DNA from: Thalassobius sp. Cn5-15 | Lineage (GTDB): Bacteria; Pseudomonadota; Alphaproteobacteria; Rhodobacterales; Rhodobacteraceae | DNA length: 64,000 nucleotides | Direction of reading: 5' to 3' | NCBI RefSeq assembly: GCF_022347685.1 | Contig: NZ_JAKRGF010000002.1 | Span: 1-64,000, forward strand | In this document: positions 46,701 to 57,464 of the stretch, piece by piece | Layout: each line of letters opens with the position of its first letter | Position numbering within the stretch: position 1 is the stretch's first letter | Position numbers and translations under genes: made by a program | The notes under the pieces: model-generated | The model's database searches: none | The model's input: the letters and a program-made list of their open reading frames with translations, nothing else | What the model was told of the DNA's origin: nothing

Positions 46701-47392
46701 CAGGCTGCTTCGGGACCGCGCAGTTGGGTGATCTCTTCCCAGGCGTTGTTGAGGTCAATCAGACGTTTTTCCGCCATCTGGATCATTTCCTGCGGCACAC
46801 CGCGGGCCATCATCGCGTCAGGATGGGTGTCACGCACCTGCTGTTTCCATGCCTTGCGGATATCGGCCACCGGTGCATCAGGGGCCACGCCCAGCACCGT
46901 GTAGGGATCGGGCGCTGCATCAGGGACAAAACGGGCACGCAGGGCGCGGAAATCATGATCTTCCAGCCCGAAAATCTGCGCCACCTGTTCAAGGAAATCG
47001 TTTTCCGCCGGATGATAGGTGCCATCTGCCATCGCAATATGAAACAGCCCTTCCATCAGATCGCACAGACAAGCGTCGGAGTTTTCAAACATCCGCCGGA
47101 TCCGTAGCGCGTAATCCTCAAACCCCGCCACATCACGGCGGGCCAGATTAAAAACGCGCGCCGCCCCTGCCTCATCCTCGCGGGCGATCTGGAACACCTC
47201 CCGCATTGCAGTGACCTCATCACGGGTCACCTGCCCATCGGCCTTTGCCATTTTCGCCGACAGGGCAATCACCGCAATGGTAAAGGCGACAGAGCGTTCC
47301 GGCGGCGTGCGCAGCCGGTCGAAAATCTCACTCAGCGGCTCGCCGCTGGTCAATGCGCTGAGCGCGTCGCCTATGCGTTTCCAAATGGACAT
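46700..47392 (-). CDS. TerB/DnaJ (DjlA-like) co-chaperone
   Basis: A 230-residue protein: the first 150 residues have a TerB-type helical domain (IAVIALSAKMAKADGQVTRDE), and the C-terminal 65 residues a J domain with YTVLGVAPDAP and the HPD triad (THPDAMM). It resembles DjlA without its membrane anchor and likely stimulates DnaK ATPase. It precedes the EEP-family gene with a one-base overlap. Confidence 0.88.
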   Translation of the reverse strand: MSIWKRIGDALSALTSGEPLSEIFDRLRTPPERSVAFTIAVIALSAKMAKADGQVTRDEVTAMREVFQIAREDEAGAARVFNLARRDVAGFEDYALRIRRMFENSDACLCDLMEGLFHIAMADGTYHPAENDFLEQVAQIFGLEDHDFRALRARFVPDAAPDPYTVLGVAPDAPVADIRKAWKQQVRDTHPDAMMARGVPQEMIQMAEKRLIDLNNAWEEITQLRGPEAA

Positions 47393-47504
47393 GAGGTCAG
47401 TCTATCCTGCCGGTCTGCGGCTGTCAGGGGGAATTCTGTCACAGCATGCTCAACACTGCTTGAGCTGCAAAATCCCTGCGCCAGAACCAAAAAGAGGGCC
47501 AGCC

Positions 47505-47999
47505 CTATAGAAGCTTCTGCATCAGCACAAGATCAAGGCTGCGACCGAATTTTTGCCCAACCTGTGGCAGTCTGCCCACCTCTGCGAAGCCCTGCGCCGC
47601 ATGAAACCGCTGCGCGCCGGTGTTTTCCCCACTGATTGCAGCGATCAGGCAGCGGATGCGAGCCGTGCGCGCGTGATCCTCCAGCGCACTCAGCAGCCGC
47701 GCGCCAAGACCATGTCCCTGCGCCCCCTCTGCCAGATAGATCGTGTGCTCCATCGTGTCCGCATAGCCCGGACCCGCACGAAACGGGCCATAACAGGCGA
47801 GGCCTCTTAGCTGATCCCCCTCAACCGCCACCAGATACCCCTGCCCCGCAGCCTGCCGGGCGCTGATGTCGTCGGCAATGCCGTCGGGGGTTTTCAGATC
47901 CGTGGTGAAGGTCACTGTGGTCTCTGTAATAATCCGATTCCAGATCGCTGTAATCGCGGCTGCGTCCTTCGGTGCCGCTGGTCTGATCGTAATGTTCAC
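47505..47999 (-). CDS. GNAT acetyltransferase (phosphinothricin-type)
   Basis: A 164-residue GNAT protein: ITIRPAAPKDAAAITAIWNRI at the N-terminus and the acetyl-CoA loop GAQGHGLGARLLSAL. It resembles phosphinothricin N-acetyltransferases, which acetylate methionine analogues; the true substrate is unknown. GTG 47999 overlaps the upstream glyoxalase-like gene by 4 bases (GTGA). Confidence 0.85.
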   Translation of the reverse strand: MNITIRPAAPKDAAAITAIWNRIITETTVTFTTDLKTPDGIADDISARQAAGQGYLVAVEGDQLRGLACYGPFRAGPGYADTMEHTIYLAEGAQGHGLGARLLSALEDHARTARIRCLIAAISGENTGAQRFHAAQGFAEVGRLPQVGQKFGRSLDLVLMQKLL

Positions 48000-48607
48000 A
48001 GCCACCGCTCCTGTCCGGCCACATCGAAACAAGCGCGCATGGCGGGCGCATCGCCAGTGCGGATCATCACACGGGGATCATTCAGCATAGGCGCTAAAGT
48101 CGCCGCCAGCACAGCACCTTCTGGGTGGAGCACCTCCAACCGTTTCAGTCGCGCCCCCGATTGTACCAGACGCGACGCCGGATGCGCCCCCTGCCACTGG
48201 ATCAGGGCCGGACATATTTCGTCATAAGGCAGCTTACCATCCTCTGGCACCGCCATCTGCCAGGACAGATCCCCCCGCGCCAAATCTACGACCCGCCCTG
48301 CCCCAACCGGCATGCGTGCCAGAGCTGTATTCATATCCTCGGCCCGGCAAATCCAGTTGTGCAGCCGTGGCGCACCGGTAAAACAATCCAGATCAAACCA
48401 GCGCGCGTCCTCTGGCGGCACGGCCTCTGGATCAATGGCAATCACCTCCAGATACAGCCCATCAGCCAGACCAATCAGCATATTGTGCGTACCAAATCGA
48501 GCGTGACGACCACCAGGCTGCATGTCCAGCCCCAATTTTTCCGCCACAAACGCCGAACCGGCCTCAAGGCTCTTTGCCGCTACGGCCAGATGATCTAAAA
48601 CCAACAT
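47996..48607 (-). CDS. Glyoxalase-like (VOC) protein
   Basis: A 203-residue protein beginning LDHLAVAAKSLEAGSAFVAEKLG, the VOC-type metal strand, with HARFGTHNMLIGLADGLYLEVI matching the Glyoxalase_3 family. The function is unknown. The start is ATG 48607; an open frame extends upstream into the nhaA promoter region. Co-translated with the GNAT gene and divergent from nhaA. Confidence 0.85.
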   Translation of the reverse strand: MLVLDHLAVAAKSLEAGSAFVAEKLGLDMQPGGRHARFGTHNMLIGLADGLYLEVIAIDPEAVPPEDARWFDLDCFTGAPRLHNWICRAEDMNTALARMPVGAGRVVDLARGDLSWQMAVPEDGKLPYDEICPALIQWQGAHPASRLVQSGARLKRLEVLHPEGAVLAATLAPMLNDPRVMIRTGDAPAMRACFDVAGQERWL

Positions 48608-48699
48608 TAAACAGTTATCTTCCCAAGTCGTTGGTATTGAACAGGGCAATTTTGTACCCAGTTTGATTGGTAACGCGGATAGAGAGTAAAGGAAACGAA

Positions 48700-49899
48700 A
48701 TGCTTCTACGGGCAATTGACAAGTTTTTCAGGCATGAAGCTTCAGGGGGTATCCTTCTGATGCTCTCTGCGGTGGCTGCGCTGATCGTGGCCAACTCGGC
48801 CCTATCCGTATTCTACGAAGATTTCCTGGGTGCCTATTTCGCCGTGACACTGGATGGTGTTGGCCTGAAGAAACCGCTGATCCTTTGGATCAACGACGGG
48901 TTGATGGCAATCTTCTTCTTCCTCATTGGTCTTGAACTGAAGCGCGAGATGATGGAGGGCAAACTAAAGAACCCCGCCGATGTCGTGCTACCCGGCATGG
49001 CGGCAGTGGGCGGCATGGTGATGCCAGCACTGATCTTTGTGGCGCTGAACTGGGGCCTGCCTTCGGTCACCGGCTGGGCGATCCCTGCGGCCACTGATAT
49101 CGCCTTTGCGCTGGGTATTCTGGCGCTGATGGGCAGCCGCGCGCCGGCGTCGCTCAAGGTCTTCCTGCTGACGCTTGCCATTCTGGACGACCTTGGCGCG
49201 ATCATCATCATTGCGCTGTTCTACACAGCTGAACTGAAAATCGACTACCTCTACCTGTCGCTCATCCCGCTGGGTGCGCTGATCTGGCTGAACCTCAAGG
49301 GTGCACACCGTATGGCGCCGATGATCCTCTTGGGTGTGGTGATGTGGTTCTTCGTGCTGAAATCTGGCGTTCACGCGACGCTGGCCGGTGTGATCACCGC
49401 TTTCTGCATCCCAATGAAGGACAAATGGGGTAAGAGCCCGCTGCATTCGCTGGAACACGCGCTGACACCTTATGTGCTTTACCTGATCATCCCCGTCTTT
49501 GCCTTTGCCAACGCCGGTGTGGTGCTGCAGGGCATGACCTTTGCCGATCTGTTCGCACCGCTGCCGCTGGGCATCGCGCTGGGTCTGATCCTGGGCAAAC
49601 AGGTGGGCGTCTTTGGCGTGACCTTCCTGATGGTCAAGGCGGGCATGGCACGCATGCCGCATGGCGCGAACTGGCTGCACATCTACGGCGTCGCCTGTCT
49701 GGCCGGTATCGGCTTTACCATGTCGCTGTTCATCGGCTCGCTCTCCTTCTCGGATGCGGCGATGATGAACCAGGTGCGCATGGGCGTTCTGTCCGGCTCT
49801 GCCATCTCTGCGATCCTTGGTGCGGCAGCCCTGTGGGTGGCCAGCAACAAGGAAGCGGAAGACGCAACCGAAGCCACGGGTGAAGCGGCCAACGCCTAA
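48700..49899 (+). CDS. nhaA: Na+/H+ antiporter NhaA
   Basis: A 399-residue antiporter with 11-12 spans. Characteristic blocks are WINDGLMAIFFFLIGLELKRE, PAATDIAFALGIL and AILDDLGAIIIIALFY, which hold the two adjacent Asp of the Na+/H+ site. It exports Na+ in exchange for H+. ATG 48700 follows AAAGGAAAC. Ends with a strong terminator at 49928. Confidence 0.96.
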   Translation: MLLRAIDKFFRHEASGGILLMLSAVAALIVANSALSVFYEDFLGAYFAVTLDGVGLKKPLILWINDGLMAIFFFLIGLELKREMMEGKLKNPADVVLPGMAAVGGMVMPALIFVALNWGLPSVTGWAIPAATDIAFALGILALMGSRAPASLKVFLLTLAILDDLGAIIIIALFYTAELKIDYLYLSLIPLGALIWLNLKGAHRMAPMILLGVVMWFFVLKSGVHATLAGVITAFCIPMKDKWGKSPLHSLEHALTPYVLYLIIPVFAFANAGVVLQGMTFADLFAPLPLGIALGLILGKQVGVFGVTFLMVKAGMARMPHGANWLHIYGVACLAGIGFTMSLFIGSLSFSDAAMMNQVRMGVLSGSAISAILGAAALWVASNKEAEDATEATGEAANA

Positions 49900-49927
49900 C
49901 CCCCGACGCAATCGCGAGACCTAAGAG

Positions 49928-49962
49928 AAGGCGCCCCCTGATGCAGGTGGGCGCCTTTTTTG
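49928..49962 (+). terminator. Terminator of nhaA
   Basis: AAGGCGCCC pairs with GGGCGCCTTTTTT. Positions 49963-50135 hold nothing recognisable. Confidence 0.88.
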
Positions 49963-50135
49963 TGTGCTGCTCGTGAGCAAGAAAACAATGCCAAATCGAA
50001 GACTTGGCAGCGCCCGAACCGCTCCGTTTTGTCGAAGACAAACCTGCGGTTTGATGGGGCGGGCGCGACTACGACACTTGTTCGCTTCTCGTATCTTCTC
50101 AGAGGAACTGCCGGGTGCGCCAACACTCTGACACT

Positions 50136-50172
50136 AAAAAGCCCCGACAGCGCGCAGCTGCCGGGGCTTTCT
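50136..50172 (-). terminator. Terminator of methylmalonyl-CoA mutase gene
   Basis: AAAAAGCCCCG pairs with CGGGGCTTT, with further pairing of CAGC/GCTG inside the loop; 28 bp past the mutase stop. Confidence 0.85.
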
Positions 50173-50200
50173 AATTCCTTAGCGGATCGCTTGGTCCTGA

Positions 50201-52330
<2,130 letters not shown>

Positions 52331-52485
52331 GCTATCGTCCTTTCGTCTGCGCCAGGAGGGGCGCTCTATGCGAGTGGCTGTGGCAGGTGGTCCCAGATGA
52401 TGGGGCCACAGGTGTTTTCATACGCTTCGTGGTCGCAATCAGCGCTGAGATGCCTATATCTTGATCGACAGGAGGCTTTTCTTTG

Positions 52486-52938
52486 ATGCGACACGTATTT
52501 GGAATTCTTGCGGTTTTATCCCTGCCCTTCGGCGCCAGCGCCGGATTGGCACAGGAGGCGACCGCAACGCCAGAGTTACCTATCGTCGACAGCGCTGAGG
52601 TGGCGCTGGACGATTTTCTGTGGGTCAAAAGGCCCATCGTCGTTTTTGCCGACGCCACTGCGGATCCGCGATTCGTGGAACAGATGCGATTTCTGGAAGC
52701 CGATGTGGAGGAATTGCTGCTGCGCGATGTGGTGATCCTGACGGACACAGATCCAAAGGCAAAATCCACCCTACGTAAGAAGCTGCGCCCACGCGGTTTT
52801 ATGCTGGCGCTGATCGACAAGGACGGCGGCATCAAATTGCGCAAACCAGCCCCATGGACCGTGCGCGAAATCACGCGCTCCATCGACAAATGGCCGACCC
52901 GACAACAAGAGATACGGGTGGAGCTGGGCAAGGAGTGA
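52486..52938 (+). CDS. DUF4174 periplasmic protein
   Basis: A 150-residue protein with a signal peptide (MRHVFGILAVLSLPFGASAGLA) and a thioredoxin-fold-like body: FLWVKRPIVVFADATADPRFVEQMRFL, RDVVILTDTDPKAK, then PRGFMLALIDKDGGIKLRKPAPW. The pattern matches DUF4174, without the CxxC of redox-active thioredoxins. ATG 52486 (or TTG 52483) follows AGGAGG. Convergent with the polymerase gene and divergent from the mutase. Confidence 0.85.
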   Translation: MRHVFGILAVLSLPFGASAGLAQEATATPELPIVDSAEVALDDFLWVKRPIVVFADATADPRFVEQMRFLEADVEELLLRDVVILTDTDPKAKSTLRKKLRPRGFMLALIDKDGGIKLRKPAPWTVREITRSIDKWPTRQQEIRVELGKE

Positions 52939-52957
52939 TCCCCCGCGAGGGGGGCGA

Positions 52958-54214
52958 TCACTCGTGAAAATCTTCGGGGTCCGGCACCCGACCAAAGGCA
53001 ATCTTGGCCCCCGTGTAAGGCACATGAAAGGGAGGCAATTCGCCAAACCGTATGGTGTCGCGTCCGTATTTTTGATTGAGCCGGTCGATCATATGGCACA
53101 GATCCTCGCGCGGGGTGCGTTTGCCCGGGCCCTGACGCCCCTCGAACAAATCCGCCGTGTGCTGTGCCGCGCTGGCCCTCTCCACCAAAGTGACCGAGAC
53201 AGAGCGCACTGGCTGCAAACCCGCCCGCGACCATGGCAGATCCTGCCACATGCCATCCAGATGACCCAGCAGCACCAGACTGTCCTGCGTTGAGGGAAAG
53301 CGCGCCTTGCGGCCAAACCGCGCCCCGCTGTGCATCCGCACGCCCAGTGATAGACCTGCGCAAAAATCGCCCGTACGCCGCAATCGCGCCGCCGCTTTGA
53401 CCAGCAGGCGCCGCGCCACCAGACGCGCGCCCAATCGGGTCGCATTGGCGCCGCTCAGCACCTGACCATGGCCCAGTGAATGCCCCTGTGCACGTGGCCA
53501 GACCACCTGTTCCCCGCGCAATTCGCGCAGAAACCGTTCGCCATTTACATTGCCCCAGATCGCGCGGGCGTGTTTGGGCGGCAGCGCATAGAGGTCGGCC
53601 ACCGTCACGATCCCCGCCGCCTGTAACCGTGGCTGCATGCCCTTGGAAATCCCCGGCAGATCGGACAGTTGCAGATGGCCGATCTTTTCCGGCAGCACCG
53701 CCGGGTGTAGCCAGTTGATGCCCATCGGCTTTTGCAATTCCGCCGCGATCTTGGCCAGTAGGCGCGAGGGCGCGACGCCCACCGAACTGCGCATCGCAGG
53801 CCCAACCCGGTGCAGAATATTGGTCTGCAACTGCTGCGCAATCTCCAACGCCTGTGCCAACTCGCGCTGGGGGCCGCGCAGCTGACAGGAAAATTCGTCC
53901 ACCGAATGCGCTGCCTCGATCGGCAGGATCTCTTCGGCGGCCGCACGGATCGCATGATGATAGCGCACGCAAACGTCGTGGCGTGCGGGACGAAAGACAA
54001 TGTCGGGACACAATACGCGCGCTTCGGCCTGACGGGTGCCCATCCGGACGCCGCAGCGCTTGGCTTCGGTGCTGGCAGCAATACAGGCCGCGCCCGGCGC
54101 GTCGGTCGTCAGCACGCCAACAGGTCGCCCGATCAGTGTCGGTTCTTCCTGCTGTGCCACAGAAGCAAAATAGCTGTTCATATCGAAGAACAGCACATCG
54201 ACAAGATATGTCAT
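52958..54214 (-). CDS. Y-family DNA polymerase (DinB/UmuC type)
   Basis: A 418-residue translesion polymerase: DMNSYFASVAQQEEP with metal Asp11, VDEF (D106, E107) as the second metal pair, LLAKIAAELQKPMGINW, a helix-hairpin-helix at LPGISKGMQPRLQAAGIVTVADL, and a little-finger domain after about 250. The palm SxDE block reads SVDEF in place of SIDEAYLD, closer to UmuC. No imuA or dnaE2 is adjacent. An SOS box lies 38 bp upstream at 54253-54267, so LexA probably controls it. Confidence 0.9.
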   Translation of the reverse strand: MTYLVDVLFFDMNSYFASVAQQEEPTLIGRPVGVLTTDAPGAACIAASTEAKRCGVRMGTRQAEARVLCPDIVFRPARHDVCVRYHHAIRAAAEEILPIEAAHSVDEFSCQLRGPQRELAQALEIAQQLQTNILHRVGPAMRSSVGVAPSRLLAKIAAELQKPMGINWLHPAVLPEKIGHLQLSDLPGISKGMQPRLQAAGIVTVADLYALPPKHARAIWGNVNGERFLRELRGEQVVWPRAQGHSLGHGQVLSGANATRLGARLVARRLLVKAAARLRRTGDFCAGLSLGVRMHSGARFGRKARFPSTQDSLVLLGHLDGMWQDLPWSRAGLQPVRSVSVTLVERASAAQHTADLFEGRQGPGKRTPREDLCHMIDRLNQKYGRDTIRFGELPPFHVPYTGAKIAFGRVPDPEDFHE

Positions 54215-54252
54215 CGCAAGAGGCCTTCGTGTGATTCACGGGCCTCAAGTTA

Positions 54253-54267
54253 GAACAAAAAGAGAAC
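54253..54267 (-). promoter_or_regulatory. LexA (SOS) box upstream of the Y-family polymerase
   Basis: GAAC-AAAAAGA-GAAC on the plus strand (GTTC-N7-GTTC on the minus strand) exactly fits the alphaproteobacterial LexA site and lies 38 bp before the ATG. Confidence 0.8.
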
Positions 54268-54400
54268 GAATAGTCACCCAGATAATCATCAGGATGATCG
54301 CTCAGGACGTCACGACAGGAAAACCTGCCATGGCGCCCTGCGTCAGGCGGTACCGCGATGGACGCCGCCTGAGCATAAACGTGATATGTGGCTGTCTGGC

Positions 54401-56449
54401 TCACTCGAACTCGATGATCACATCATCCACGGCAAGGCTGTCGCCCGGCGCCGCGTTAATCTTGCTGACCACGGCTTTCTTTTCGGCGCGCAGGATGTTT
54501 TCCATCTTCATCGCCTCAACGGTGCACAGTGCCTGACCTTCCTGCACTTCGTCGCCCACTTCCACGTCAACCTTCACGATCAGGCCCGGCATTGGGCAGA
54601 GCAGCATTTTCGAGGTATCCGGCGGCAGTTTTTCCGGCATCAGTTTGGCCAGTTCCGCCTGACGCGGGGTGCGCACATGGACTTTCAGATCCGCACCACG
54701 GCTGCGGATGCGGAACCCGCCCGAAACCTTGCCAACTTTCAGCACCAACGTCTCACCATCGACCATGATAGTGGCCAGTTGATCGCCCGGGGTCCATTCA
54801 GAGGCCACACGGTGACTGCTGCCATCGGCAAAGGTCACGGTGGACCCATCATGATCTGCCTGAACCGTCACCGGGAACTCGGCACCTTGCAGAGTCACAA
54901 CCCAGTCAGAGCCAACGCGACGTTCATGGTTGTCCATACGGCCCGATACCCGAGTGCGGCGGATTTCGGCAACACGGTGCATCGCAGAGCAGGCGGCCGC
55001 AATGCGTTTCAGCGCATCATCCGGCAGATCCACACCTTCGAAACCTTCGGGGTACTCTTCGGCGATGAAGGCGGTGGTCATATCACCGCTGATGAATTTC
55101 GGATGGTCCATCACGGCGCTGACAAACGGTAGGTTGTGACCGATACCTTCCAGCTCGAACCCGTCCAGCGCGTTGCGCATAGCCTCGATCGCCTCCCCAC
55201 GGGTCGGCGCCCAGGTGCAGAGTTTTGCGATCATCGGGTCATAATACATCGAGATTTCGCCGCCCTCATAGACGCCGGTGTCGTTCCGTACGGCAAAGCC
55301 TTCGCCGACGGTGGCGTCATCGGCCCATTTGCCGTTGTCCTGCATCGGGCCCGCAGCAATTTCCGCCGGCGGACGGTAGCGGGTCAGACGACCGATCGAG
55401 GGCAGGAAGTTACGGTAGGGATCTTCGGCGTAAACGCGGTTTTCGATCGCCCAGCCATTAATCTGCACGTCTTCTTGCTTGATGGTCAGCGCTTCGCCAT
55501 TGGCGACGCGGATCATTTGTTCCACCAGATCGACACCAGTGATCAGCTCAGTCACAGGGTGTTCCACCTGCAGACGGGTGTTCATTTCGAGGAAGTAGAA
55601 GTTGCGATCGCCATCAACGATGAATTCCACAGTACCGGCGCTGGCATAACCCACGGCTTTGGCCAGTGCGACGGACTGTTCGCCCATTGCCTTACGGGTC
55701 GCCTCATCAAGGAAGGGCGACGGCGCCTCTTCGACAACCTTCTGGTTCCGGCGCTGGATCGAACATTCGCGTTCGTTCAGGTAGATGCCGTTACCGTGCG
55801 CATCGCACAGCACCTGAATTTCGATGTGGCGCGGCTGGGTCACAAATTTTTCGATAAAGATCCGGTCATCGCCAAAACTGTTGGCCGCTTCGTTCTTGGA
55901 CGACTGGAAACCTTCGCGCGCTTCGTCGTCGTTCCATGCGATCCGCATGCCTTTACCGCCGCCACCGGCGGAGGCTTTGATCATCACCGGATAGCCAACC
56001 TCGTTCGAGATTTTCACCGCTTCTTCGGCGTCCTCAATCAGGCCCATGTAGCCTGGAACGGTGGACACGCCTGCCTCTTGGGCGATCTTCTTCGAGGTGA
56101 TTTTGTCACCCATCGCCTCAATCGCGCCTTTGGGCGGGCCGACGAAGGCAACACCTTCGGCTTCCAGCGCCTCGGCAAATTTGGAGTTCTCAGACAAGAA
56201 GCCGTAGCCCGGGTGGACCGCCTGCGCCCCCGACTGGCGGATCGCCTCCATCACCTTGTCGATAACAATATAGGATTGGTTCGCCGGCGGCGGGCCGATG
56301 TGGATAGCTTCATCCGCCATCTGCACGTGCAGCGCCTGTTTATCGGCGTCCGAATAGATGGCCACGGTCTGAATGCCCATCTTGCGGGCCGTCTTGATAA
56401 CGCGGCAGGCGATTTCGCCCCGGTTCGCGATCAGGATCTTATTGAACAT
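54401..56449 (-). CDS. pccA: Propionyl-CoA carboxylase alpha subunit
   Basis: A 682-residue biotin carboxylase plus carrier: MFNKILIANRGEIACRVIKTA at the start, ATP-grasp with ASAGGGGKGMRIAW, NTRLQVEHPVTE, and the C-terminal biotinyl domain with EAMKMEN (Lys near 648). It carboxylates its biotin with bicarbonate and ATP for the PccB subunit. ATG 56449 follows GGAAGGGA; the frame upstream (to 56515) is not homologous. A small lipoprotein gene precedes it. Confidence 0.97.
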   Translation of the reverse strand: MFNKILIANRGEIACRVIKTARKMGIQTVAIYSDADKQALHVQMADEAIHIGPPPANQSYIVIDKVMEAIRQSGAQAVHPGYGFLSENSKFAEALEAEGVAFVGPPKGAIEAMGDKITSKKIAQEAGVSTVPGYMGLIEDAEEAVKISNEVGYPVMIKASAGGGGKGMRIAWNDDEAREGFQSSKNEAANSFGDDRIFIEKFVTQPRHIEIQVLCDAHGNGIYLNERECSIQRRNQKVVEEAPSPFLDEATRKAMGEQSVALAKAVGYASAGTVEFIVDGDRNFYFLEMNTRLQVEHPVTELITGVDLVEQMIRVANGEALTIKQEDVQINGWAIENRVYAEDPYRNFLPSIGRLTRYRPPAEIAAGPMQDNGKWADDATVGEGFAVRNDTGVYEGGEISMYYDPMIAKLCTWAPTRGEAIEAMRNALDGFELEGIGHNLPFVSAVMDHPKFISGDMTTAFIAEEYPEGFEGVDLPDDALKRIAAACSAMHRVAEIRRTRVSGRMDNHERRVGSDWVVTLQGAEFPVTVQADHDGSTVTFADGSSHRVASEWTPGDQLATIMVDGETLVLKVGKVSGGFRIRSRGADLKVHVRTPRQAELAKLMPEKLPPDTSKMLLCPMPGLIVKVDVEVGDEVQEGQALCTVEAMKMENILRAEKKAVVSKINAAPGDSLAVDDVIIEFE

Positions 56450-56505
56450 TTCTCGTCCCTTCCAAATTGGCACCCGCACACAACGCGTCCGGGCACATGG
56501 CAACA

Positions 56506-56540
56506 AAAACCCCACCGCAGCGCAGGGCCACGATGGGGTT
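56506..56540 (-). terminator. Terminator of the small lipoprotein gene
   Basis: AACCCCA pairs with TGGGGTT across a 20-base loop, just beyond 56590 and before pccA; relatively weak. Confidence 0.6.
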
Positions 56541-56589
56541 CAATTCAACAGGCTGCGCAGGACGGGCCCGCACAGCAGTCAGCGCCGCA

Positions 56590-56793
56590 TCAGCAGCGTG
56601 ACGGGTAAGCTTCGCAATAGGCGACATTGGCAGCAGCGCCGACAATGGCCCCCGTACCCGCGTTGCCGTTGACGACAACCGCGGTTGCAACTCCTGCGCC
56701 TGCGCCAACGATGGCGCGTTCCGCAACCGTGTCACCACAGGCCGACAGGCCGCTCGCGGCGAGCGTGACAAATAACCAGGTTTTTCTGGGCAT
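56590..56793 (-). CDS. Small lipoprotein, glycine-zipper type
   Basis: A 67-residue protein: lipobox SGLSAC near residue 18, then an Ala/Gly/Val-rich glycine-zipper segment (AIVGAGAGVATAVVVNGNAG) and a C-terminal pair of Cys (YCEAYPSRC). Such entericidin/YMGG-like proteins are common near propionate genes in Roseobacters; function unknown to me. It is upstream of pccA on the same strand with a terminator between. Confidence 0.7.
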   Translation of the reverse strand: MPRKTWLFVTLAASGLSACGDTVAERAIVGAGAGVATAVVVNGNAGTGAIVGAAANVAYCEAYPSRC

Positions 56794-57464
56794 GTTTGGC
56801 CTCTCTTTCGCATCACGTGGATAGAGAGTTCACCGCCCTTACGCCTGTTTGCCAAGCGGAGCGGCGCTTTGGACGCAAAATCGGCAAGGCCCTGCTGGTT
56901 CGGGCCCAGCTTTGCGCCCTGCGCAGGGCGCGGGGGGCGCGTGACAAAAAAAGAGGACGAAGGTGCCGCAGACTGGCGCCTCCGTCCTTGAGGGGAAGGG
57001 TTTCGGCTTGGGACACAAGCGATCGCGGCGCCCCCAGGCTTTGGGGCGGTCGCGACTGCAGACAGGGTGCCAAAGCCCGACTCGACAGCCAAGGATACCG
57101 CGCCAGAGGTGCAAAAATGGGCCGCTTCCTGCTCAATTCTCGACAACCGAGGCAAGTTCTCGCCTAAAGAAAACTCTCCAAGCAGGGGAATTTGACCAAA
57201 AACACCTGTTACAAAAACGTTACACTTGACGTGCTGCACCGCAGAATTATTACTGTCAAACGCCGCCGCGTAGGCCAAAGCACACGAAAACGCGGCAAGG
57301 GTTTCCAGATGCTTAACCACTGATTTTCCGAAAATCTGCCGCAGCGTCACATCACACTCTCGATAACGTGAAAATACGGTAACGGCACTTCTCTCCGATG
57401 TTACTTCGTCAGACGCTGCCCGCATGTGAGGCATGGTGGGGCCAACGCTAGGGAAAGGACCTAC
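56794..57464. other. Gene-free stretch upstream of the porin
   Basis: About 670 bp without a supported gene. It holds an imperfect stem-loop at 56952-56990 (AGGACG..AGG.GCC / GGCGCCTCCGTCCT, 12 of 14 paired) and, nearer the porin, an A/T-rich part with TTGACG at 57228 that could be a -35 element. It probably contains the porin's long leader and control sites. Confidence 0.45.

Noticed and set aside
52332-54404. A 690-codon minus-strand reading frame across the polymerase and DUF4174 region
   Set aside because: It is out of frame with a clear Y-family polymerase and opposite to DUF4174; composition is Arg/Ala/Gly-rich as in GC-rich shadows and no domain is recognisable.
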